Position numbers and translations under genes: made by a program. Shown here one piece after another: positions 1 to 6,645 of a stretch of DNA of 54,840 nucleotides; position 1 is the stretch's first letter; each line of letters begins with the position of its first letter. Source of the DNA: Deltaproteobacteria bacterium (lineage in GTDB: Bacteria > Desulfobacterota > Syntrophia > Syntrophales > UBA6807); NCBI GenBank assembly GCA_016935565.1, contig JAFGQS010000017.1, forward strand, positions 1 through 54,840, written 5' to 3'. The notes under the pieces were generated by a model that did no database searches, was not told the DNA's origin, and saw nothing but the letters and a program-made list of their open reading frames with translations.

Positions 1-635
1 TATACCGGTGGTTCGTTAAGATTGAAGGTAACCGATGCTGCATACACCCTGAAAAAAGCAAGGGAAGTGCTGTACGAGGGAAAATTCTGATCATATCCTC
101 CCGGTGCAACGAGTTCAACAGGTCGGCCGTTGCGAGTGCCGCATATTCCGTCCCGGGCTACCGTCCGCTGTCTCGACAGGCTTTCCAAGCCGAGCAGGAG
201 AGCATCCCCCGATCCGTTTGCACAAAGATCGATACGGGCGATCGTAAAGAGATTGCACAGTTCGGTGTATTTCAGAAAGTCGCGGACCCGTGTGAAATAA
301 TCGTCCCGCTGGGTTAAAGAGACTGCCTGTACGGAACATACCTCGACCAGATCTTCATCCGGATCCGGGAAATAGCAGAGGGCAAACTGTCCCTGCACCC
401 AGTTGTCAAAGGTGTGGCACGTCACAAAATAGATCCCGTATATGCCCGAAAAATCTTTAATCTTTGCAGTCCATCCAACGACATCCTGAGATGAATCTTT
501 GAGTCCGCGCCACCCCATGACGTGTCGAATGCCGGGAACAAAATTGGTACGCATGAGGAAAATTCTCATCAGTTCCTGAATGCCCGTTTCATGATGAGCC
601 AGGAATTCCCCCGGATGTAAATCCCGCAGATCCAT
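1..635 (-). CDS. hypothetical protein, runs off the left edge
   Basis: An open frame starts with ATG at 635 (MDLRDLHPGEFLAHH) and continues without a stop to position 1, at least 211 residues, so the C-terminus lies outside the window. The reading is protein-like, with a balanced composition, several Trp and Cys residues, no signal peptide and no long hydrophobic stretch, so it is probably soluble. I do not recognise the family and propose no function. The ribosome-binding site is weak (AGAAAG). It lies downstream of the duplicated secreted protein on the same strand but is separated from it by a hairpin terminator, so it is probably its own unit. A 30-codon plus-strand frame ending at 90 overlaps it and is less likely to be real. 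Confidence 0.5.
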   Translation of the reverse strand, partial: MDLRDLHPGEFLAHHETGIQELMRIFLMRTNFVPGIRHVMGWRGLKDSSQDVVGWTAKIKDFSGIYGIYFVTCHTFDNWVQGQFALCYFPDPDEDLVEVCSVQAVSLTQRDDYFTRVRDFLKYTELCNLFTIARIDLCANGSGDALLLGLESLSRQRTVARDGICGTRNGRPVELVAPGGYDQNFPSYSTSLAFFRVYAASVTFNLNEPPV

Positions 636-675
636 AATCACTTTCTATAAAACGTGGTCATTGAACAATGTTAAC

Positions 676-723
676 AAAAAGGCCGTATACTGTACCACTT
701 CGATTTACACGCTATACGGCCTT
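676..723 (-). terminator. rho-independent-type terminator of the duplicated secreted protein gene
   Basis: Perfect 11-bp inverted repeat, AAGGCCGTATA at 679-689 and TATACGGCCTT at 713-723. Read on the minus strand it is followed directly by five T residues (680-676). It begins 34 bp after the stop codon at 757. The 23-nt loop is longer than usual. Confidence 0.65.
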
Positions 724-756
724 ATCACCTTTTGATGTCCTGTGTTTCCCCTCGTC

Positions 757-1428
757 CTATCGTTCTTTGGGCCCGAAAAACTGCAGGGAAACAACTTTGC
801 CTTTGTCCCAACAGACCTTGTACACCTGCACGATATCCGAAGGATATTCATGAGTCGTTTCGACTGTGGCACCTTCCACGGTGTAGCATATGACAGAACC
901 CTCTTTCTTGGTCTCAACGACATACGGATCTTTAATAACCAGACATGCCATTGCGTTACGTATGATATCGGAGTCACAATATTTTTTCAGAACGCTCGCA
1001 AATTTTTCCTGCGAACCATGGGATTTCATACACTCCTGCATCTCTGGCAATATCGCATCGGCAACTCTTTTTTTCGGTCCGTAGAATTCCAAGGAAATGA
1101 CCCTTTTGTTTTTCCAGCAGACTTTGTAGGTCTGTGTTATGTTCGAGGAAATCTCATGTGCTGTTTCTACTGTCGTGCCTTCCACTGTATAGCATATTAC
1201 AGACCCTTCTTTCCGGGTATCTATGACATAGGGATTTTTAATGACCAACAGTGCCATCGCCCTTCGAATAATCCCCGGATCACAATATTTTTCCAAGGCT
1301 TTGATGTACTCTTGCTGAGATCCGTGGGACTGCATACATTCACGCATTTCAGGTATTACATCTCCTCGGTCGAAGCCTACGAGAAGAAAACACACACTTA
1401 TAAGGATAAACAATTTCATCCTAACCAT
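757..1428 (-). CDS. secreted protein with two tandem copies of a ~97-residue domain
   Basis: 223 residues. The start MVRMK is supported by GGAGGG five bases upstream. Residues 1-20 form a Sec-type signal peptide (MKLFILISVCFLLVGF). The rest is two copies of one domain, about residues 22-120 and 121-223. Both share the landmarks PEM(R/Q)ECM(Q/K)SHGSQ, KYCD, NPYV or DPYV, KEGSVICYTVEG, YKVCW and (Y/F)GPK. Each copy has four cysteines at matching places (ECM, KYC, VIC, KVC), which fits disulfide-stabilised periplasmic or secreted domains. The copies are very similar, so the duplication is recent or under shared constraint. I do not recognise the domain. The gene lies 130 bp downstream of the Tat hydrolase on the same strand, with a hairpin between them. 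Confidence 0.8.
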   Translation of the reverse strand: MVRMKLFILISVCFLLVGFDRGDVIPEMRECMQSHGSQQEYIKALEKYCDPGIIRRAMALLVIKNPYVIDTRKEGSVICYTVEGTTVETAHEISSNITQTYKVCWKNKRVISLEFYGPKKRVADAILPEMQECMKSHGSQEKFASVLKKYCDSDIIRNAMACLVIKDPYVVETKKEGSVICYTVEGATVETTHEYPSDIVQVYKVCWDKGKVVSLQFFGPKER

Positions 1429-1465
1429 AACAACCCTCCTCTGTGAAAAGACTAGTGGGAGTGAT

Positions 1466-1500
1466 TACAGGAGATGTGCTCAATGAACACGTCTCCTGTA
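1466..1500. other. hairpin between hydrolase and duplicated-protein genes
   Basis: Near-perfect 13-bp inverted repeat (TACAGGAGATGTG at 1466-1478, CACGTCTCCTGTA at 1488-1500) with a 9-nt loop. It lies 59 bp past the stop of the Tat hydrolase gene. No T-run follows closely on either strand, so it may be a processing or stability hairpin rather than a classic terminator. Confidence 0.45.
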
Positions 1501-1558
1501 ACGCACATCTTTTCTCTTACCGAAAACATAAGACGAATGAATCAGGTTTATCCGTTTT

Positions 1559-2728
1559 TTATACACCAAAGCTGATTTTATCCCCGTTTCCGAGATAAGC
1601 TATATCCTTTGAGCGGTACCGGGCGGTTCCCTTCACAATCGGGTAACCGGCAGCAATGAATTTCTTCGCACATACGATGCCCGTGCAGTGGTTACAGCCG
1701 ACCTTTTCAAATCCGTATTTCCCGAGGGAAATCACCAGGTCATCGTACTTCGGATCCCAGTCCTCAAAAGGTGAAATGTGCAGACCGCCATAGACGCCAT
1801 ACAGGTTGTCGTTCTCGTATTTGATCTCTTTATATGCTGTTTCCGCAAATTGAATGATACTCTGATGGCAGCAGCCGGTGACGCTGACCAGGCCTTTGTC
1901 CTTGATGTTAAAGTAAAGGGATTGTTCGCCATACACGCGACAGATAATCGGAATAGCGAAGACAAACGATGCCATGCCGGGAATCTGTTTCATAAGCCCG
2001 GGCTTGACTTTGACGAGCTTACCTTTATGCCCAGAATCCTTGATATACTGAAGTCCCTCGGGATAGAATCCATCGGGTATGTACATGGTAATCTTCGGAT
2101 TGTATTTGAACGTGACAGGAAGACCCCAGAAGTGGTCAAAGTGTTCGTGGGAGATGAAAAGCGCCTCGATCTCGTCGTTCTGCAGCATCTTGTCGATGCC
2201 TTCACGTTTGAAGCACTCATCCGTCCATTTGTAAGACCATCCCGTATCAAGCAGGTATTTGTGCTTCGTGCCATCGAGCTCTTCCAGTTCTATGAGACAA
2301 GCGTACCCGCCGGCATTTTCGGGATGTACCGAAAGTTTTTCCGTGATTGCCCACGCTTCATCGATGCGATCCGGCAGAAGATGTTTAATTTTTGCGATTC
2401 CCTTCTCATAGGAACCCTTGCCAAGACCGGCACCATCACCAAAAGGCGGCCAGTTATAGTCGTACTGGTTTACCAGCAGACCACCTGCTCCTTTGATATC
2501 ACCCATCAGGTCGGCGTTTTCAAACCAGCTCGTCTCAGAAATATTGGTGATCGTGATACTTTTACAGGTCCCAATATCGGCAAGCTTTCGTTTCACTTCC
2601 GGAAAGAGGCGCGTGCGCCAGGGGGAATAGGAATATACCAGCATGGCCCCGACGGCCCCTGCCCCGACTCCCATTGCCGCACCTTTGAGAAACTCTCGCC
2701 GGTTCATCGTACTTTTATCATCAGTCAT
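1559..2728 (-). CDS. Tat-exported metallo-beta-lactamase-fold hydrolase
   Basis: 389 residues with start MTDDKSTMNRREFLKG and AGGAGG six bases upstream. NRREFLKG (residues 9-16), followed by a Gly/Ala-rich hydrophobic stretch to about 31, is a twin-arginine signal, so a folded, metal-loaded enzyme is probably sent across the membrane. SHEHFDH at 193-199 is the HxHxDH zinc motif. TGCCHQ (H288) and GGLH (H317) supply the later ligands. The spacing and the TGCxH and GGxH motifs resemble the subgroup annotated as 7,8-dihydropterin-6-methyl-4-(beta-D-ribofuranosyl)aminobenzene-phosphate-synthase-like, but the substrate is unknown and export argues against a cofactor-synthesis role. It is the last gene of the putative sigma-54 operon, 18 bp after the membrane protein gene, with which it probably acts. 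Confidence 0.85.
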   Translation of the reverse strand: MTDDKSTMNRREFLKGAAMGVGAGAVGAMLVYSYSPWRTRLFPEVKRKLADIGTCKSITITNISETSWFENADLMGDIKGAGGLLVNQYDYNWPPFGDGAGLGKGSYEKGIAKIKHLLPDRIDEAWAITEKLSVHPENAGGYACLIELEELDGTKHKYLLDTGWSYKWTDECFKREGIDKMLQNDEIEALFISHEHFDHFWGLPVTFKYNPKITMYIPDGFYPEGLQYIKDSGHKGKLVKVKPGLMKQIPGMASFVFAIPIICRVYGEQSLYFNIKDKGLVSVTGCCHQSIIQFAETAYKEIKYENDNLYGVYGGLHISPFEDWDPKYDDLVISLGKYGFEKVGCNHCTGIVCAKKFIAAGYPIVKGTARYRSKDIAYLGNGDKISFGV

Positions 2729-2746
2729 GTTGACCTCCTTTTATTG

Positions 2747-4174
2747 TTATTTAATAATGGTAACCGATTGAGACACAACGGGCAGAAGCCAGACTGTGAT
2801 GAAATAGAGAGCAACCCCAGCAAGAGCTCCAGTGCCAAGACCCCATCCGAGGGTCGGATTCCATTTTACTTCATCAATCTTTGCTTGATGTGCAGCATGG
2901 TCCTCGGCAATTTCCTCGGCCGTCTTCGGTACCATTTTCCAGCCGGGCCAGTTGTCCATGAACCAGTGGTGCGCGAGCCAGACATTAATTAACCAGATGG
3001 TCGGGATCATGGGGAATTGTTGCGGGTGGGAGAACCCTTTTTGTGTGCCCAGAAAGAGATGAGAAGTTTTGTAATAAAATACGTACAGTGCAACGGCCGC
3101 AACGATGGTAATCCCGGTTCGGATCAGTACGTTAACGGGCATGCTGTACTTTCTGGGCCAGTTGTCACAGTAGAATGTGATAAACAGGGCAGGCACGAGG
3201 AAAAACACGGCCATCTCGCCCACGTGGAGCCATCGCCAATCAGGTGCCGCATCTCTGCGCGTTCCGCGAATCGCCTCTCCCCATGTCAATTCCTGAGCGA
3301 AGTAGAGGAAAAAGTGCATGGCAAAGGCAATAACGATGATTCCGAAAAAGGCGACAACTCGTCGAAGACCGTCTCGTTTTATCAGGTTGAACGGATACCG
3401 TTCCCATATGGTTTCAACCAGCCACACGGATACGGTACAACACATGATCCACGAAACATGGAAATTCCCGGATACGGTATTTGCAAACTTTTCCCAATAC
3501 GGTGGGGCAATTGACGTAAAGTATTGCCAGGGGTAGTACAAAATTCCCATATGCGAATGCATGGTCATGAAATAAATCAGTGTACTCAGGAAAAAGGTCA
3601 CGATTAATATGCTGACACCTTTTGACGGCTGTTTTAAATCCTGCCATGGAGCCTCCTCACAGGCAACAATCCATGCCGGGCTCAACCATGATGCAAGCGC
3701 CGCGAACATCAGACAGGCTAATGCCGCATATTCGATAGCAAAAAACTCGGTGATACCGGGCAATTTCGTGAGCTGCCCCGGATTAAAATATGCCAATCCG
3801 AAATTCCCCAGTAAACCTTCAAAAAATCCTTTGATGAGCACATAGAGTATGCCAACTGAAACTGCCGTCAAAACGGTACCTTTTATTACCGGATGTGTCG
3901 TTTCCAGCCATTTTCTCTTGAAAGGCCAGTAATTAAAGATATATACCATCCAGATCAGAACAATGAGCCACCATCGCGTGTACATATAACCAACGTACGG
4001 GGTGTACATTCGCATCATTCCCCGTGGATCCTGGAATATCCACCACGTAACATAAAATATGGCAAGTGTGAAAACCAGTGCGACAATGGCCGGAATCGGA
4101 CCAGCCCACCTCTTGACGAGCTTGCGCTCCTCGAGGTACCCGGCTCCAAATCTCTCTTCAACCATCGCTTCCAT
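2747..4174 (-). CDS. large polytopic inner-membrane protein of unknown family
   Basis: 475 residues from ATG at 4174 (MEAMVEERFG). This start is chosen because AAAGGAGGG lies six bases upstream; an in-frame ATG at 4207 would bury that site. The protein is very hydrophobic and Trp/Tyr-rich, with roughly ten to twelve membrane segments. Many aromatic and histidine residues sit near segment ends (MTMHSHMG, HFFLYFAQELTWGE, WLAHHWFMDNWPGW). There is a soluble loop around 420-440 and a final helix at the C-terminus. I recognise no transporter signature. It lies between a small RRSFFKG protein and a Tat-exported hydrolase with short spacers, so it may form a membrane complex or transporter working with that hydrolase. 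Confidence 0.75.
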   Translation of the reverse strand: MEAMVEERFGAGYLEERKLVKRWAGPIPAIVALVFTLAIFYVTWWIFQDPRGMMRMYTPYVGYMYTRWWLIVLIWMVYIFNYWPFKRKWLETTHPVIKGTVLTAVSVGILYVLIKGFFEGLLGNFGLAYFNPGQLTKLPGITEFFAIEYAALACLMFAALASWLSPAWIVACEEAPWQDLKQPSKGVSILIVTFFLSTLIYFMTMHSHMGILYYPWQYFTSIAPPYWEKFANTVSGNFHVSWIMCCTVSVWLVETIWERYPFNLIKRDGLRRVVAFFGIIVIAFAMHFFLYFAQELTWGEAIRGTRRDAAPDWRWLHVGEMAVFFLVPALFITFYCDNWPRKYSMPVNVLIRTGITIVAAVALYVFYYKTSHLFLGTQKGFSHPQQFPMIPTIWLINVWLAHHWFMDNWPGWKMVPKTAEEIAEDHAAHQAKIDEVKWNPTLGWGLGTGALAGVALYFITVWLLPVVSQSVTIIK

Positions 4175-4218
4175 GAATAACCCTCCTTTCTCCAAGTAAT
4201 TACTCATTTAAAATTATT

Positions 4219-4491
4219 TTACTTAATCGATGCTTCTCGATCTGAAAATAGTTCTCTCGCAATGTCATGCTTGCTTTTTCCTTCAATGTTTATTCCTTTA
4301 TTCAATGCCTCGTCTATCAGCATTTCCCCGGCTTCAGAGAGGAGAGGATAACAATTTTCGAATGAATCAAAGTAATGATCCTCCGTCATGCGAGAATTTC
4401 GAGGAAACCCGGATAGTTCTTTCAAAAACATATCGAATATTGCGAGAGAATAACCCTTAAAAAAACTTCTTCTTTCCATGTCCGCTTCCAT
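4219..4491 (-). CDS. small protein with twin-arginine-like RRSFFKG motif
   Basis: 90 residues from ATG at 4491 (MEADMERRSFFKG). GAGGAG seven bases upstream favours this start over the ATG at 4506. ERRSFFKG near the N-terminus matches the Tat consensus, but the next residues (YSLAIFDMFLKELSG) are only weakly hydrophobic, so export is doubtful. The remainder is acidic and helical. It lies 44 bp before the membrane protein gene and, before the IS256 insertion, about 46 bp after the NifX-like gene. It could be a chaperone-like or small partner protein of the operon. The family is unrecognised. Confidence 0.6.
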   Translation of the reverse strand: MEADMERRSFFKGYSLAIFDMFLKELSGFPRNSRMTEDHYFDSFENCYPLLSEAGEMLIDEALNKGINIEGKSKHDIARELFSDREASIK

Positions 4492-4537
4492 ATATCTACT
4501 CCTCATGAAGTATGGTTCGTTTGCTCTGTCCCTTCGT

Positions 4538-4552
4538 CTATGACACTACATC
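4538..4552 (-). other. orphaned last codons of the NifX-like gene
   Basis: Joining the sequence across the IS256 element, with one copy of the 8-bp duplication removed, restores the NifX-like reading frame. It then ends in Asp-Val-Val-Ser-stop, with the stop at 4540-4538. These 15 bases are therefore the displaced 3' end of the gene now terminating at 5892. Confidence 0.7.
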
Positions 4553-4560
4553 ACCGGGAG
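4553..4560. repeat. left copy of 8-bp target-site duplication (ACCGGGAG)
   Basis: ACCGGGAG flanks the IS256 element directly on its left and is repeated at 5916-5923. An 8-bp duplication is typical of the IS256 family. Confidence 0.85.
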
Positions 4561-5915
4561 GGTACTGTCAACTTTTTTGTGTAAATTTATCATAGGCCAA
4601 TTCTTTGAAGAATGGCAGGTTCTTATGCACTTTTCCTACAGGGTTTGATCTCCAATGTAACTCCATTTTTAATGAGATAAAGGCCAGGAGACGATAACAA
4701 GCATGCTCACCGGCTACTATCTCCATCGGTTTTGTCCTTCGTTTAAATTCTTTGTTCAATCGTTCGATAATGTTTGTCGTCCTCAATGAAATCCATTCAT
4801 TTTCAGGAAAGTCGAAGAAAGTCAAACAGGAATCTATTGATCTCTCCAAACAGTTTACAGCAGAAGGAATATCTTTCCCCCATTTCTCTGTGAATAAATC
4901 AAAATGCTCAAGAGCCATCTCTTTTGATGGAGCATAGAAGATGGAACGTAAATCAGCAGCAACAGTTTTCTTTAATTTCCTCGGAACCTTGGCCAGGACG
5001 TTCCTGTCGACATGTACCGTGCAGCGCTGTACTTTGGACTGTGAGAACTCTTCTTTGAATACTGTCTCCAACCCCGACAGACCATCCATAATGCCCAGTA
5101 TGACTGTCTGGCTGTCCAGTCCCCGTGATTTCAGGTCCTTGAAGAATTCACGCCAGTTGGAAGCGGATTCCTTGTCTCCGGACTGCATGCCAAGAACCAG
5201 CTTGTGCCCTTGTTCAGTTACACCAATAGCAACGAGTACGGGAACAAGCTCTATACTGCCACACATGCGCATACGAAAGTTAACACCATCAACAAAGAGG
5301 TATTTGATGAATTCTTTTGAAAGATCCCGCATACGCCATTTTTCAACTGCCTCGGTCAGGTCGGCATTGGCGGTGCTTATTTGCGTATGAGAAATTCTGC
5401 GACCTATCAGTCTCTTGGATATCATGGAAAGACTGCGTGTGCTTATTCCTGTTAAAAACATCAGGCTTAAGTCACGGCTGATCTCTTTCTCATATTGTTT
5501 GCTTCGGGGGATTACCCGGGTGGTAAATTCTCCCTTACGATCTCGCGGGACCTTGACCGCAACCTTCCCAATCCCTTTCAAGGTAAAGTTACGACCATAG
5601 GACCCATTACGATGATTGATATCTCCTGTTCCATGTACGTAGGGTTCTCTCCCGAGAAAACAGGTGAGTTCCGCACCCATCATCGCTGTGATATAGTCTC
5701 CGACAATCTCTCTGACATCCAGTCGAATCATTTCAAAGATCTGTTCCGGCTGCTTTTGAATCTCCTTGAATACTTCTACAAGTTCAGGTACACTCACTTC
5801 CAGTTTCATGGCGCTTTCTCCTTCTTATTTAGGTTTTGGGATAAACCCTTTTTTAAAGGAAAAGCGCCTTTTTTTCTACACCGTTGTAAATTTACACAAG
5901 ATATCTTACACCACC
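4561..5915 (-). mobile_element. complete IS256-family insertion sequence, 1355 bp
   Basis: The element carries one transposase gene and imperfect terminal inverted repeats of about 29 bp. Both ends start with GGT when read inward and share TTGTGTAAATTTA (22 of 29 positions match by hand). Exact 8-bp direct repeats ACCGGGAG flank it. The length and the duplication size are normal for IS256. It sits four codons before the end of the NifX-like gene and separates that gene from three downstream genes, so it is probably polar on them unless it supplies a promoter. Intact ends, duplication and open frame suggest a recent and possibly still active insertion. Confidence 0.93.
4568..5809 (-). CDS. IS256-family (Mutator-type) DDE transposase
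   Basis: 413 residues, full length for the family, with AAGGAG upstream of the ATG. It catalyses cut-and-paste or copy-out transposition of the surrounding element. The catalytic triad is visible: Asp174 in LFVDGVNF, Asp242 in GIMDGLSGLE and Glu349 in TTNIIERLNKEFKRR. The family CxxH motif is present as QRCTVHVDRN (C263, H266). The N-terminal region (GAELTCFLGREPYVHG, HRNGSYGR) is also typical. No frameshift or stop interrupts it. It fills nearly the whole element, starting about 100 bp from one end and stopping 7 bp from the other. Confidence 0.95.
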   Translation of the reverse strand: MKLEVSVPELVEVFKEIQKQPEQIFEMIRLDVREIVGDYITAMMGAELTCFLGREPYVHGTGDINHRNGSYGRNFTLKGIGKVAVKVPRDRKGEFTTRVIPRSKQYEKEISRDLSLMFLTGISTRSLSMISKRLIGRRISHTQISTANADLTEAVEKWRMRDLSKEFIKYLFVDGVNFRMRMCGSIELVPVLVAIGVTEQGHKLVLGMQSGDKESASNWREFFKDLKSRGLDSQTVILGIMDGLSGLETVFKEEFSQSKVQRCTVHVDRNVLAKVPRKLKKTVAADLRSIFYAPSKEMALEHFDLFTEKWGKDIPSAVNCLERSIDSCLTFFDFPENEWISLRTTNIIERLNKEFKRRTKPMEIVAGEHACYRLLAFISLKMELHWRSNPVGKVHKNLPFFKELAYDKFTQKS

Positions 5916-6230
5916 ACCGGGAGAGAGATGACCGTTCATATACCCGGCAAGAACATCATCCACATTGCCGATCACATTGTCGATCAAAAGGATTCCATTC
6001 TTTCGGAGGGTGTTTTGCAAGGCAACCGGCACGCCGCCGCATATCAACACCGTTACGTTGAAGATATGCAACTGTGCTGCAAGGTCCGAGGACTGCATTG
6101 CAACAACCCCTGCAATCTTTTTTTTCACGATCTCTTTTCCATCGCGTATTGTTACGAGGAGAAACTCGTCTGTACGGTCATATCGGGGAGCAACACGTCC
6201 ATTTAAATGACAGATGGCAATCTTTTCCAT
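5892..6230 (-). CDS. NifX/NifB-C-terminal-like (dinitrogenase Fe-Mo cofactor family) protein, 3' end replaced by IS256
   Basis: 112 residues as it stands. The domain is the NifX/VnfX/NifB-tail fold: IAICHLNGRVAPRYDRTDEFLLVTI at the start, then VLICGGVPVALQNTLRKNGI and NVDDVLAGYMNGHL. Proteins of this fold bind metal clusters or cofactors. No nitrogenase gene is near, so it may serve another metalloprotein of this operon. After GHLSPG the frame runs into the IS256 end, giving GVRYLV in place of the original DVVS tail. Loss of four terminal residues probably leaves the fold intact. It is the first gene after the sigma-54 promoter at 6263-6279. Confidence 0.8.
   Translation of the reverse strand: MEKIAICHLNGRVAPRYDRTDEFLLVTIRDGKEIVKKKIAGVVAMQSSDLAAQLHIFNVTVLICGGVPVALQNTLRKNGILLIDNVIGNVDDVLAGYMNGHLSPGGGVRYLV
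5916..5923. repeat. right copy of 8-bp target-site duplication (ACCGGGAG)
   Basis: Identical to 4553-4560 and directly abuts the right terminal repeat of the IS256 element. Confidence 0.85.
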
Positions 6231-6262
6231 GGCAAATGTCCGTGAGTCGATAAATGATATTA

Positions 6263-6279
6263 TGCAAAAGCCACCCCAG
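6263..6279 (-). promoter_or_regulatory. sigma-54 (-24/-12) promoter of the NifX-like operon
   Basis: On the minus strand the sequence reads CTGGGGTGGCTTTTGCA, matching YTGG-N4-R-N3-TTGCW with the required GG-N10-GC spacing. The expected transcript start is near 6252, about 20 bases before the ATG at 6230. A sigma-54 activator is encoded just upstream on the same strand, the usual arrangement for an activator and its target. Confidence 0.7.
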
Positions 6280-6540
6280 TGTTATGTACTCGAAAGGCTG
6301 GTCATTCCGACATTGAGTTGAAATACTGGTATCTATAATCGACATAGTTTAAGTGGTGAGAATGAAAATTCATTGGAATCGTGATGAAGTCTATCAAAGC
6401 GTTCAGATACAAAGGTTTTAATATAACAATTAATATATTCAAGAATAATACCAGTAAATCTTTATCTGATATTTGTCATATGATATCAACCGGATAGGAA
6501 TAATATTGCAGTGTGGACATGGTCGTTCGAACAGCTTGTC

Positions 6541-6637
6541 GTTGCACATGTGAAACAATATTCGATTCTCATGTACGTGTGATATACGTAACCAAAGGCA
6601 TCACATGGAAATGTGTGATTGTTGCAGAATGCTGCAA
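6541..6637. promoter_or_regulatory. cluster of inverted repeats, candidate activator sites
   Basis: Three palindromes lie 260-375 bp upstream of the sigma-54 promoter: GTTGCACATGTGAAAC (6541-6556, one mismatch), TCACATGGAAATGTG (6601-6615) and TTGCAGAATGCTGCAA (6622-6637, perfect 6-bp arms). The position fits upstream activating sites for the adjacent Fis-type regulator, but which repeat is used cannot be told from sequence. The last one also lies just past the regulator stop codon. Confidence 0.35.
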
Positions 6638-6645
6638 TGATGAAA

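Noticed and set aside
1-90. Plus-strand frame ending in TGA at 90, possible C-terminus of an upstream gene
   Set aside because: Only 30 codons are visible and it lies within a minus-strand frame that is open for 211 codons to the window edge. It cannot be decided without the flanking sequence, and the longer frame is preferred.
668-1446. Plus-strand open frames of up to 234 codons opposite the duplicated secreted protein
   Set aside because: They mirror the internal duplication of the minus-strand gene, have unlikely Cys/Phe/His-rich composition and lack ribosome sites.
1778-2992. 404-codon plus-strand frame opposite the Tat hydrolase and membrane protein genes
   Set aside because: Antisense to two well-supported genes, with no recognisable domain and a frame that crosses both gene ends.
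5892-6230. Nitrogenase cluster suggested by the NifX-like protein
   Set aside because: No nifHDK, nifB radical-SAM or other nitrogenase gene is present; the fold occurs widely in non-nitrogenase contexts.
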